From positions 1 through 62,803 of the forward strand of contig JAKSLN010000002.1 of assembly GCA_024401165.1 (NCBI GenBank): a stretch of DNA of 62,803 bases, in the 5' to 3' direction. The notes beneath the pieces were generated by a model. It worked only from the letters and a program-made list of their open reading frames with translations. It was not told the DNA's origin and did not search any database. Made by a program: the position numbers and the translations under genes. Below, piece after piece: positions 52,649-60,942 of this stretch. This DNA comes from Bacteroidaceae bacterium (GTDB lineage Bacteria; Bacteroidota; Bacteroidia; Bacteroidales; Bacteroidaceae). Numbering within the stretch: the stretch's first letter is position 1; each line of letters starts with the position of its first letter.

Positions 52649-54880
52649 ATGAAATTTATTAGTAGTTTAAAGTTTGCAGGGCTCCTTCTTTTGGCTGCTC
52701 CTGTAGTGATTTCATCATGTAAGGATTACGATGATGACATCAATGAAGTTCGTATTAACAACCTGAACAAGTTGGCTGAACTCCAGGCAAAACTTGACGA
52801 ACTGGCTGGCAAGATCCAGAACGCAAAGGATGGCAAGGATGGTCAGACTCCTTACATCGGCACCAACGGCAACTGGTGGATCGGTACTACCGACACTGGC
52901 GTAAAGGCTGCAGGTAAGGACGGTATTAACGGCCAGGACGGCAAGGACGGTATTAACGGCCAGGACGGTAAGGACGGTATTAACGGCCAGGACGGTAAGG
53001 ACGGCGTTGACGGCAAGGATGGTCAGGACGGTAAGGATGGCCAGGACGGTAAGGACGGCAAGGACGGCGATAAGGTCGAAATTGGCGCTAACGGCAACTG
53101 GTTCATCAACGGCGTTGACACTGGCATTCCTGCTCAGGGCCAGAACGGCAAGGATGGCGTAAATGGCACCAACGGTAAGGATGGTGTTAACGGCACCAAC
53201 GGCAAGGATGGCCAGGACGGCAAGGATGGTAAGGACGGTAAGGACGGTAAGGACGGCGTTGACGGCAAGGATGGCCAGAACGGTCTCTCTGCATACGAGA
53301 TCGCTCAGAAGTACGGCTTCACCGGTACCGAGGAAGAGTGGTTGGCTTCACTCAAGGGCGCTAAGGGCGACAACGGTGCTGGCAGCGGTGACGCTATCAA
53401 GGAGATCGACTGCTACGGTAACGACGAGTTCGATCACCTTTGGATCAAGTTCGTAGGCGATCCCCACATCTACAAGACTTCAGACATCACCGGTGCTGAG
53501 CACGAGGCTTACAACAACGCAGTTAAGGTTGTTTACGAGATCACCAAGGCATTCGGATATCCCAACCAGATCCTGACCGATACCGAGCTCACTGAGTTTG
53601 GCGCAAAGGTTGCTAAGGCTATCGACGACATCGAGAAGGCTCTCAAGTACATCGACGCTCTGAAGGCACGTGCTACCAGCATCTCTATCGACGGTATCAA
53701 CAACAATATGTTCGGTATGCTGAAGACCAGCACTGGTATCAACACCAACATGCTGTTCGGCTTCTATGGTGAGATTACCAAGAAGACCCAGTTCCCCACT
53801 ACCAACGCTGCATTCTATGGTGACGCTTCAGTTCTCTTGGATAACACCTATGTAACTCTGAACACCGAGACCTTCATGCCCGATAACATCTACACCGAGG
53901 AGATGGGTACTATCTACTACTCTATCAACCCCGCTCAGATTGACTTCTCCGGCATCGACATCAACCTCGTTAACTCACAGAGCGCAACCACCGGCATTGA
54001 GCTGGCTCCTGTTGCTGCTTCTACCGAGGTTCTGCAGATGGGTCACACTCTGCCTATCACTCGTGCTGCTAACGGTTTCTACGAGTCAGTTGCTAAGGTT
54101 AAGGAATATGGTAGTGTACAGAAGATCAACCTCGACGCTCAAGAGATTTTGGATGGTCTGAAGAGCCTGAAGAACAAAGAGGACGGTATGAACTTCGTCA
54201 TCTCAACGCTCCAGAACACCATGGATGCATTCAAGACTGAGGCATACGCACTGAACATCGAGACTAGCGATGACCTTTCTACTGCAGATGGCAACAAGCA
54301 CATCATTAAGTCTGCACTTGATATCCAGGCAGCTCTCGTTCAGCCTGTTGGTTATGAGATTTGCGCTAAAATTCCTGCAAGTGTTCCCGGCTACGACAAG
54401 GCCGTTAGCCTGATTGAGGATGCACACCTGTCAGCAAGCGCAGAGAACAATGTTAAGAAGTTGCTCGACAAAGTGTATGACAAGATTGATCGCATTTATG
54501 ACAACATTCAGGCTCGCTTCGAGCTCGCTTTGATTGCTCAGGAAGGCAACACCTATCAGTTCCTTCGTCGTACCCAGTCTGTTCCCAGCTCAGTTGGTTC
54601 AAGCTTCACCGTTTACATGACCAACATGAACGCTGAGATGCTGGTTCCCGCATACAAGAAGCACTTGTGTGTAACCAATGCTTGGGGTGCTGCTGACGAG
54701 ACTGCCAAGAAGGCAGCTATCGACGCTGTTAACGCAGGCATCAACAAGGTATATGATGGCAACCAGAAGACTGCTACCATCAGCGGTCTGAAGAGTGGCA
54801 TCACTTATGAGATCTCTTACTCAGGTCTTGACTTTGCTGGTAAGCAGATGACTCGTAAGTTCTATGTAAAGTGCAAGTAA
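52649..54880 (+). CDS. Surface lipoprotein with collagen-like Gly-repeat region
   Basis: A 743-residue protein with a lipobox (VISSCKDYDDD). The acidic residues right after Cys match the lipoprotein export signal of Bacteroidetes, so surface exposure is likely. Residues about 60-215 are collagen-like Gly-x-y units dominated by GKDG/GQDG/GINGQDG, broken by two small NGNWWIGTTDTG- and NGNWFINGVDTG-type modules. The motif GFTGTEEEWLASLKG ends the repeat. The remaining ~480 residues are a non-repeated domain that I do not recognise. Codon bias is strong, suggesting abundant expression. It precedes the dockerin gene by ~166 bp with a hairpin between. Adhesion or stalk function is inferred. Confidence 0.85.
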   Translation: MKFISSLKFAGLLLLAAPVVISSCKDYDDDINEVRINNLNKLAELQAKLDELAGKIQNAKDGKDGQTPYIGTNGNWWIGTTDTGVKAAGKDGINGQDGKDGINGQDGKDGINGQDGKDGVDGKDGQDGKDGQDGKDGKDGDKVEIGANGNWFINGVDTGIPAQGQNGKDGVNGTNGKDGVNGTNGKDGQDGKDGKDGKDGKDGVDGKDGQNGLSAYEIAQKYGFTGTEEEWLASLKGAKGDNGAGSGDAIKEIDCYGNDEFDHLWIKFVGDPHIYKTSDITGAEHEAYNNAVKVVYEITKAFGYPNQILTDTELTEFGAKVAKAIDDIEKALKYIDALKARATSISIDGINNNMFGMLKTSTGINTNMLFGFYGEITKKTQFPTTNAAFYGDASVLLDNTYVTLNTETFMPDNIYTEEMGTIYYSINPAQIDFSGIDINLVNSQSATTGIELAPVAASTEVLQMGHTLPITRAANGFYESVAKVKEYGSVQKINLDAQEILDGLKSLKNKEDGMNFVISTLQNTMDAFKTEAYALNIETSDDLSTADGNKHIIKSALDIQAALVQPVGYEICAKIPASVPGYDKAVSLIEDAHLSASAENNVKKLLDKVYDKIDRIYDNIQARFELALIAQEGNTYQFLRRTQSVPSSVGSSFTVYMTNMNAEMLVPAYKKHLCVTNAWGAADETAKKAAIDAVNAGINKVYDGNQKTATISGLKSGITYEISYSGLDFAGKQMTRKFYVKCK
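52917..53290 (+). repeat. Collagen-like coding repeats
   Basis: Three nearly identical 27-bp units coding GINGQDGKD begin at 52922, 52949 and 52976, followed by 9- and 21-bp variations of GKDG, GQDG and GTNGKDGVN. The near-identity at DNA level allows slippage or recombination, so repeat number may vary between strains. Confidence 0.85.
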
Positions 54881-54940
54881 TCCTTGCGCGTACATATTAT
54901 AATATTATAGAAGAAAACATTCTTTTATAGAAAACTTTCT

Positions 54941-54966
54941 CCCGGATGCTAGTAGTAGCATCCGGG
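54941..54966 (+). other. Strong hairpin between the lipoprotein and dockerin genes
   Basis: A perfect 11-bp stem (54941-54951 with 54956-54966) and a 4-base loop, without a T-run. It may be an intrinsic terminator of weak type or an mRNA 3'-end stabiliser. No TAnnTTTG box was found between it and the dockerin gene. Confidence 0.6.
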
Positions 54967-55046
54967 TTGAAAGTTAAAAAAAGAATGCATAATTATAATG
55001 ATTATAGAAAGATTGAACCGAGTAACAATAAGTGTTGCAAAGTAAA

Positions 55047-56291
55047 ATGAAAAAAACAATCGTAATGGTAATGGCTGCTATGCTTTCGGGTATGGCAGCC
55101 TTTGCTCAAAAGACACTTGACGAAGGTTTCTACCGCGTTCAGAACAATGGCTCTGGAAGATACCTTTATGTAAGAGACTGTACGGGTGACGTGTCTACTT
55201 TGGGCGCAGATATGGGAGCTATTGAGCTATGGAATGGTTTAGAAAACGCTATTAGCGATCCTGGTTCTATCATCTATTTGGAAAAGCATGGTGGAGCCTA
55301 CGACCTTACTTCTCAGGGAACCGGTGTGTACCAGATCATGGGCATGTACATGAGTATCTTTTATGATGGAAAATTCTGCCAAGTATACGCATCTGGACAG
55401 TATCTTTATGAAACGGGAGATGATGATTTTGACCCCGAAAAAGGAATTATCGGAGCTGTGTCTAATATGCCAGGTAGGTCACAATATAAACTGTGGAAAA
55501 CGCCTCTCGTTGACAGCAATACCGACAACTATTTTGGCTTTACCCCCACAGTGTCTGCAGCAGGCAAGAACTACGCTCCGTTCTATGCAGACTTTGCTTA
55601 CACGCCAAAGAATGACGTTAAAACATGGTATGTAAGCAAAATAGACAAGGAGAACGCAGTTGCAATTGTCAAAGAAATCAAAGGGACCGTCGCCAGAAGC
55701 CAGGCAGTATTCATTGAATGCCCTTCTACCACCCCAGACGGGAATAAGATTGACTTGACCACAGCAGCAGGAGCAGCAGCATCAGGAAACCTGATGAAAG
55801 GCACGTACTTCGCAAACGGTGAGCGTAACTACAAAGACCATACCGGCATGAGTCCAGCATTTGTTGCTTTCGACAAAACAACGATGCGTGTTCTCAGCAC
55901 AAATGCAGCAGGAAAGCTCGCATTTGTAGACGATGAAAAGGCCTTAGTAGATGTTTACGCTAAAGTAAACAACAAGTGGCAGAACGTAAAGAGTATCCCA
56001 CACAACCAGTCTTACCTTGTTGTTGACTCTGACTGCCCTACCTCACTTGTTGTGATGACAGAAGCAGAATACGCCGCAGCCTTTGGTGGTGGTGGTTCTG
56101 GCGAAGAGAAAAAAGGTGATGTAAATGGCGATGGTAAGACAACTATTACTGACGCTACTTGCATTGTCAACTTTATCACGGGTGCAAACACTGCTGGTCT
56201 AGACAAGGAAGCTGCCGATGTAAACGGTGATGGAAAGATCACAATCACGGATGCCACTTTAATTATAAAGAAGATTATTAATAACAATTAA
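55047..56291 (+). CDS. Secreted protein with C-terminal dockerin type I domain
   Basis: About 414 residues from the ATG at 55047 (MKKTIVMVMAAMLSGMAAFA, signal peptide). The body (about 25-335) begins LDEGFYRVQNNGSGRYLYVR, reminiscent of a trefoil-like or ricin-type binding module, and is otherwise unrecognised. After a GGGGSGEEKK linker come two dockerin loops, DVNGDGKTTITD and DVNGDGKITITD, each followed by an F-helix (ATCIVNFITG, ATLIIKKII). Both carry all Ca2+-ligand positions of dockerin EF-hand loops. Dockerins plug into cohesins. The next gene, overlapping by one base, encodes a cohesin-like domain, so the two proteins probably bind each other. Confidence 0.85.
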   Translation: MKKTIVMVMAAMLSGMAAFAQKTLDEGFYRVQNNGSGRYLYVRDCTGDVSTLGADMGAIELWNGLENAISDPGSIIYLEKHGGAYDLTSQGTGVYQIMGMYMSIFYDGKFCQVYASGQYLYETGDDDFDPEKGIIGAVSNMPGRSQYKLWKTPLVDSNTDNYFGFTPTVSAAGKNYAPFYADFAYTPKNDVKTWYVSKIDKENAVAIVKEIKGTVARSQAVFIECPSTTPDGNKIDLTTAAGAAASGNLMKGTYFANGERNYKDHTGMSPAFVAFDKTTMRVLSTNAAGKLAFVDDEKALVDVYAKVNNKWQNVKSIPHNQSYLVVDSDCPTSLVVMTEAEYAAAFGGGGSGEEKKGDVNGDGKTTITDATCIVNFITGANTAGLDKEAADVNGDGKITITDATLIIKKIINNN

Positions 56292-59200
56292 TGTCGAAAA
56301 TGAAATCTATACATAAGGTATTATTCCTATTATTCGGTATTATGCTCTTTAGCACCATAAATGCTAAGGCAGACAACACGCTGACTATTGGAAACATAGA
56401 GGCAAAAGCAGGCGAAACCATTACCCTGCCCGTCAATATGACCAATTCTGAAGATATCATTGCCTTTCAGTTCTCTATCGCTCTGCCTGATGGAGTAACC
56501 ATCAAGAAAGAGATGAACGAGGATGATGAGCTCGAGTACTGCGTTAGTCTGACAGGACGTGCAAAAAGCAAACACAACATCTCTTGTGGCGATCCCGTAA
56601 ACGGTGTTTACACCATTGCATCTTTCTCGTCAACCAACCAGATATACCGAGAGAACGATGGAGCAATCTGTGAGATCAAACTGGCAGTTTCGTCCGACAT
56701 CAAAGGTGGAAAGTACGAGATCAAGCTCCAGAACATCGAGATGACGAACGCAGATAACGAGCCTATCAACCCAGCAGACTTCAAGGCAACCTTCACGGTT
56801 CCCTCTGATGTGACAGAAATTGGCAAAGCAAACATTGCCTCAAATATCGTTGTAGGTGCTCCCTACTCTGAATTAGGCAAAGACATCCCTGCTGCAGGCG
56901 GTAAGGACCGTGCTGCCAGCAAGGTCACCTATAGTGTCTTTACACGTACGTTTCTGAGCGACGGCACATACACCGATGGTGCTGCAACGAACGCTGATGC
57001 TGTCATCTATGGTGAATACACATCAGAGTTAGCAAGTCTTGGTGCAGCAGAGAAGGAGCGTACGAAGGTTGCCACAAGCACCCCAAGTGGCAAGCTGAGC
57101 GATGCCAATGGAACCACATTGAAGAGTGAAGGCACTGACTTCTCTAAACTCACGGACTGTAATGTTACCGCAACTGAAGGACTTGACATTTATCAGGAAG
57201 CTAATGAAAAAAGCGCCGGAGAAGTGTCACTGACAGTAAGCAAAGAAGTAGTCAACCTTAAGAGCCAAGGTGAGACATTCAACCTTGATGGACTAGCAAC
57301 AGCTAAGCAATCAATCAGTTATACCAGTGGAGCAACAGAAGAAGCAAAGGTTGTTCTCGGATACTCGGTAAAGACGGCAAAGGATGGTTTCTCTTTGGAC
57401 GGAAACAACGTAACTGTTACCAAGAACGAGACAGATGATGCACGCAATGGGTTTGTCATTACCGTAACAGCAACAGGTGAAGGTGGCAAGGTTGCGACAA
57501 AGGATGTCACTTTCAACCAGGTTCTTACGGAACTTGGCAAGGCAAACATTGCTACTGAGATTGTCATTGGCGAGGCTTATGCAGAATCAGGAAAGGACAT
57601 TCCTGCCGCTGGCGGTAAGGACCGTGCTGTAGCAAAGGTTACCTATAAATACGTTACCCGTACCTTCATGGAAAACGGCACGTATACCGACAGCGAACCT
57701 TCTGCACAATTGGAGGACCTAATCTATGGTGACTATACCGCAGAGCAACCCAACCTCGGCACAGAAGTAAAAGAAAGGACTTTGGTTGCTTCAAGCGCAC
57801 CTAAGGGTATGCTGAAGGACAAGGATGGCGTTGAATTGAAGGCTGATGCCACAGACTTCAGCGCACTTGTAAACTACGAGGCAACTGCAGATAAGGCTCT
57901 TGACATCTATCAAGAGGCCAACGAGAAAAATGCTGGTGAGGTTTCTTTGACGGTTAACAAGCAAGCAGTCAACCTTAAGAGCGAGGGTGAGACTTTCGAC
58001 CTCGACGGATTTGCAACTGCTAAGCAATCAATCAATTACACAAGCGGAGCAACAGAAGATGCAAAAGTATCTATTGCATACAGTGTTAAGACAGAACAAG
58101 ATGGTTTCTCTTTGGACGGAAACAACGTAATTGTAACAAAGAACGAGACTGCAGACTCACGCAATGGTTTCGTCATCACCGTAACCGCAACCGGTGAAGA
58201 CGGCAAAGTTGCCACAAAGGATATCACCTTTAACCAGGGTCTTACCGAAATTGGCACGGCTAACATTGCTATTGATGTTGTCGTCGCTGAAGCATACACC
58301 GAATCAGGTAAGGACATTCCCGCCGCCGGTGGCAAGGATCGTGCAGTAGCAAAGGTTACTTACAAGTACATCACCCGTACCTTCATGGACAATGGTACCT
58401 ATACAGACAGTGAACCTTCTGCACAACTGGATGCTTTGATCTATGGCGACTACACCGCACAGCAGCCCAGTCTCGGCACGGAAGAGAAAGAGAGAACTCT
58501 GGTTGCTTCAAGCACACCTAAGGGTACGCTGAAGGACAAGGATGGCGTAGAACTGAAGAAGGAAACAACCGACTTCAACGCACTTGTAAACTACGAGGCA
58601 ACTGCAGATAAGGCTCTTGACATCTACCAGGAAGCCAATGCAATCAAAGACTACTCAGAGGTTACTCTCTATCTGAGTGAGGCGTTTGTAAACCTCGATC
58701 CTATCGGTGAGACAAAGGACTTAGCACGCTATGTTAATGCTAATCAGACACTCACCTACACCAGTGGTGCTACGAAGGCCGGTCAGATTGGCATCACCTA
58801 CAAGGTAAAGACTGCCATGGATGGCTTCACGCTTTCAGGTAGCAACGTGACGGCAACCAAGAACGAAACCGCAATCGAGCGTTCTGGTTTTGTTGTAACA
58901 GTTACCGCTACAGGTGAGGGTGGCAAGTCTGCATCTTCAGACATCACTTTCAGTCAGTCAGATACAAAGCTTGGCGAGGCATTGATTGCCTTCGACATCA
59001 ACGTTTCTGCACCCTACTCTGAGTTGGGCAAGGACATCCCTGCTTCGGGTGGCAAGGATCGTGCTATCGCAAAGGTAACCTACAAGTATACGAAGCGTAC
59101 CTTCAAGACAGACGGTTCATATACAGATGGCGATGTTTATTCAAACGAAGTGCTCATCTATGGCGACTACACCGAGAATATTCCAAGTCTTGGTACAGAA

Positions 59201-59809
59201 GTAACAGAGAGAAAGAAAGTTGCAATAAGCATGCCCTACTCTAACCTGGCCGATGGTAGTGGAACACTGCTCCGTAAGGAAACCACAAACTTCAAAGAGC
59301 TTAGCGAAGTCTTCGTTGTAGCAGACAAACTTGAGATCTATCAGGAAGCAAACATCGTCACCGGCTATTCCGATGTTGACTTGAAGGTCAAGAGTGAAAC
59401 CATCGAGGTTGGTTGCGACGGCGAAACCATCAGTCTGGCAGATGCAGCAACCGCAAGCCAGAAGCTCACCTTCACCAGCGGTTCTACGAAGGAGAACGAA
59501 GTTGAGGTATCTTACTCTGTTAAGACCCAGAAGGATGGCTTCAAACTTGAGGGAAACATGGTTATCGTTGATGCTAACGAGGCCAATGTTGCAAGAGAAG
59601 GCTTCGTTGTAACAGCAACCGCTGCTGGCGAGGGCAATAAGACCGCAACCAAGGATATCACCTTCAATCAGGCACTTAACACCGCCATTGCCGCCGTTAT
59701 GCAGAACGCTAACGAAAAGGTTTACGATCTCAATGGTCGCCGCATCCAGGCAACAAAGTCGCAGAAGGGTATCTTTATCAAGAACAATCGCAAATACATC
59801 ATTAAGTAA
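56291..59809 (+). CDS. Cohesin-like surface protein with four large tandem repeats and sorting tail
   Basis: An 1172-residue protein. After the signal peptide (FSTINAKA), residues about 28-172 look like a cohesin fold: LTIGNIEAKAGETITLPVNM, IIAFQFSIALPDGVTI, GAICEIKLAVSS. Four repeats of 238-240 residues follow, beginning at 175, 413, 652 and 892. Each carries GKDIPA(A/S)GGKDRA, a TRTF/KRTF strand, IYGxYT, IYQEAN and a BACON-like half ending in (T/S)xDxTFxQ. The C-terminus (KVYDLNGRRIQAT, ending NNRKYIIK) resembles type IX sorting signals, so attachment at the surface is expected. The ATG overlaps the dockerin-gene stop (TAATG). The role as a receptor for the dockerin protein is inference. 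Confidence 0.85.
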   Translation: MSKMKSIHKVLFLLFGIMLFSTINAKADNTLTIGNIEAKAGETITLPVNMTNSEDIIAFQFSIALPDGVTIKKEMNEDDELEYCVSLTGRAKSKHNISCGDPVNGVYTIASFSSTNQIYRENDGAICEIKLAVSSDIKGGKYEIKLQNIEMTNADNEPINPADFKATFTVPSDVTEIGKANIASNIVVGAPYSELGKDIPAAGGKDRAASKVTYSVFTRTFLSDGTYTDGAATNADAVIYGEYTSELASLGAAEKERTKVATSTPSGKLSDANGTTLKSEGTDFSKLTDCNVTATEGLDIYQEANEKSAGEVSLTVSKEVVNLKSQGETFNLDGLATAKQSISYTSGATEEAKVVLGYSVKTAKDGFSLDGNNVTVTKNETDDARNGFVITVTATGEGGKVATKDVTFNQVLTELGKANIATEIVIGEAYAESGKDIPAAGGKDRAVAKVTYKYVTRTFMENGTYTDSEPSAQLEDLIYGDYTAEQPNLGTEVKERTLVASSAPKGMLKDKDGVELKADATDFSALVNYEATADKALDIYQEANEKNAGEVSLTVNKQAVNLKSEGETFDLDGFATAKQSINYTSGATEDAKVSIAYSVKTEQDGFSLDGNNVIVTKNETADSRNGFVITVTATGEDGKVATKDITFNQGLTEIGTANIAIDVVVAEAYTESGKDIPAAGGKDRAVAKVTYKYITRTFMDNGTYTDSEPSAQLDALIYGDYTAQQPSLGTEEKERTLVASSTPKGTLKDKDGVELKKETTDFNALVNYEATADKALDIYQEANAIKDYSEVTLYLSEAFVNLDPIGETKDLARYVNANQTLTYTSGATKAGQIGITYKVKTAMDGFTLSGSNVTATKNETAIERSGFVVTVTATGEGGKSASSDITFSQSDTKLGEALIAFDINVSAPYSELGKDIPASGGKDRAIAKVTYKYTKRTFKTDGSYTDGDVYSNEVLIYGDYTENIPSLGTEVTERKKVAISMPYSNLADGSGTLLRKETTNFKELSEVFVVADKLEIYQEANIVTGYSDVDLKVKSETIEVGCDGETISLADAATASQKLTFTSGSTKENEVEVSYSVKTQKDGFKLEGNMVIVDANEANVAREGFVVTATAAGEGNKTATKDITFNQALNTAIAAVMQNANEKVYDLNGRRIQATKSQKGIFIKNNRKYIIK
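56813..59676 (+). repeat. Four ~717-bp coding repeats
   Basis: Units start at about 56813, 57527, 58244 and 58964. Units 2 and 3 are closest in sequence. The fourth is the most diverged in its second half. Confidence 0.8.
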
Positions 59810-60850
59810 ATGAAAAAACTCCTCTATCTCCTGGCGTTCGCGCCTATTTCCGCTTTTTCACAAAGCACCATATTTAATAATGTAGAAAACTCCCAGGCGT
59901 TCCAACACATGGAGATAGGGGGAGTTTTAGGAACTACCGGCCTTAGCATTGACGTGGCCTTTCCGCTCAACAAGAATCTGAAGCTCAGAGCTGGCTTCTC
60001 AACGACACCAACCATATCCTTTGTCGATTCCTATTCGATGACGGCAGTTGGAGGTGATCAACTGTCCGAAGGAAGCGAACCTCTTGAGACAAAGACGGAA
60101 AGACTCTCAAAGTATCTAGGCGAACTGATTCACAATGAGGATGTTGACAACATTGTAGACATGGACCACAAATACCACAACTACAATGCAAAGCTCCTGA
60201 TTGACTGGTATCCGTTCAAAAAGAAGAATTGGCATTTCACCGGTGGTTTTTACGCGGGTTCTAAGAAGATAGGAAACGTTTGCAACACCATCCAAGAGTC
60301 TCCCACTACCCTGGCCATGCTCATGTACAACGACATGTACGACCAGATTCAGGGACTGGATGAATGGGAGTATCCCACGTTCAGCCTTGGCAGCTACAGT
60401 TTCTCCGTTGACCCATTCACAGGAATGCAACTCAAGGAACGATTCAACTACTACGGACGTGTCGCCGTTCAATTAGGGTCTTTCGACGATGGCAATGCTT
60501 TCTTCATCGACCCCGATGCCAACGGACTTCTCAAGGCTGAGGCATACGTCAATGCATTCAAACCCTATGTGGGATTTGGCTACAACACCCGCATTGGCAA
60601 GGATCATCGCTGGAACATTGGTTTCGACGCAGGCTTGATGTTCTGGGGAACTCCACACGTCTACTGCGACGGATACAAGTTCAAAGCAGATGAAACCGAA
60701 TATGCCGACCGTATAGAGCGCCAGGAAAGGGTTTGTCTAATCCACGATGTCCAAAAAGTGCGCGGCATTGTAGGAGACTACATGAACATTGTCAAGCATC
60801 TGCCTTTCCTTCCCGTCATCGAGGCAAAACTCGCCTACACCATCTTCTAA
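59810..60850 (+). CDS. Outer-membrane beta-barrel protein of the cohesin-dockerin operon
   Basis: A 346-residue protein with a signal peptide (LLYLLAFAPISAFSQ). Alternating amphipathic strands (MEIGGVLGTTGLSIDVAFPL, KNLKLRAGFS, NWHFTGGFYAGSK, WNIGFDAGLMFWG) and a C-terminal aromatic (AKLAYTIF) indicate a beta-barrel outer-membrane protein. Its ATG directly follows the stop of the cohesin gene (TAAATG), so translation is coupled. It may anchor or help export the partner proteins, but no family was recognised. The operon ends with a strong terminator. Confidence 0.75.
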   Translation: MKKLLYLLAFAPISAFSQSTIFNNVENSQAFQHMEIGGVLGTTGLSIDVAFPLNKNLKLRAGFSTTPTISFVDSYSMTAVGGDQLSEGSEPLETKTERLSKYLGELIHNEDVDNIVDMDHKYHNYNAKLLIDWYPFKKKNWHFTGGFYAGSKKIGNVCNTIQESPTTLAMLMYNDMYDQIQGLDEWEYPTFSLGSYSFSVDPFTGMQLKERFNYYGRVAVQLGSFDDGNAFFIDPDANGLLKAEAYVNAFKPYVGFGYNTRIGKDHRWNIGFDAGLMFWGTPHVYCDGYKFKADETEYADRIERQERVCLIHDVQKVRGIVGDYMNIVKHLPFLPVIEAKLAYTIF

Positions 60851-60886
60851 GTTCAAGGAAAGCGGGTACTCCCCTACCCTACCGAT

Positions 60887-60924
60887 ACAAATAGAGCGGC
60901 ACTTTGGCCGCTCTATTTGTTTTG
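60887..60924. terminator. Terminator between the barrel gene and the TonB-receptor gene
   Basis: A perfect 14-bp stem (60887-60900 with 60907-60920) with a 6-base loop and a T-rich tail. It serves convergent genes. Confidence 0.85.
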
Positions 60925-60942
60925 ACACATTGACATGGTAGT

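Noticed and set aside
52917-53290. Short tandem repeats considered as a CRISPR array
   Set aside because: The units are in frame, code for Gly-x-y residues and have no unique spacers.
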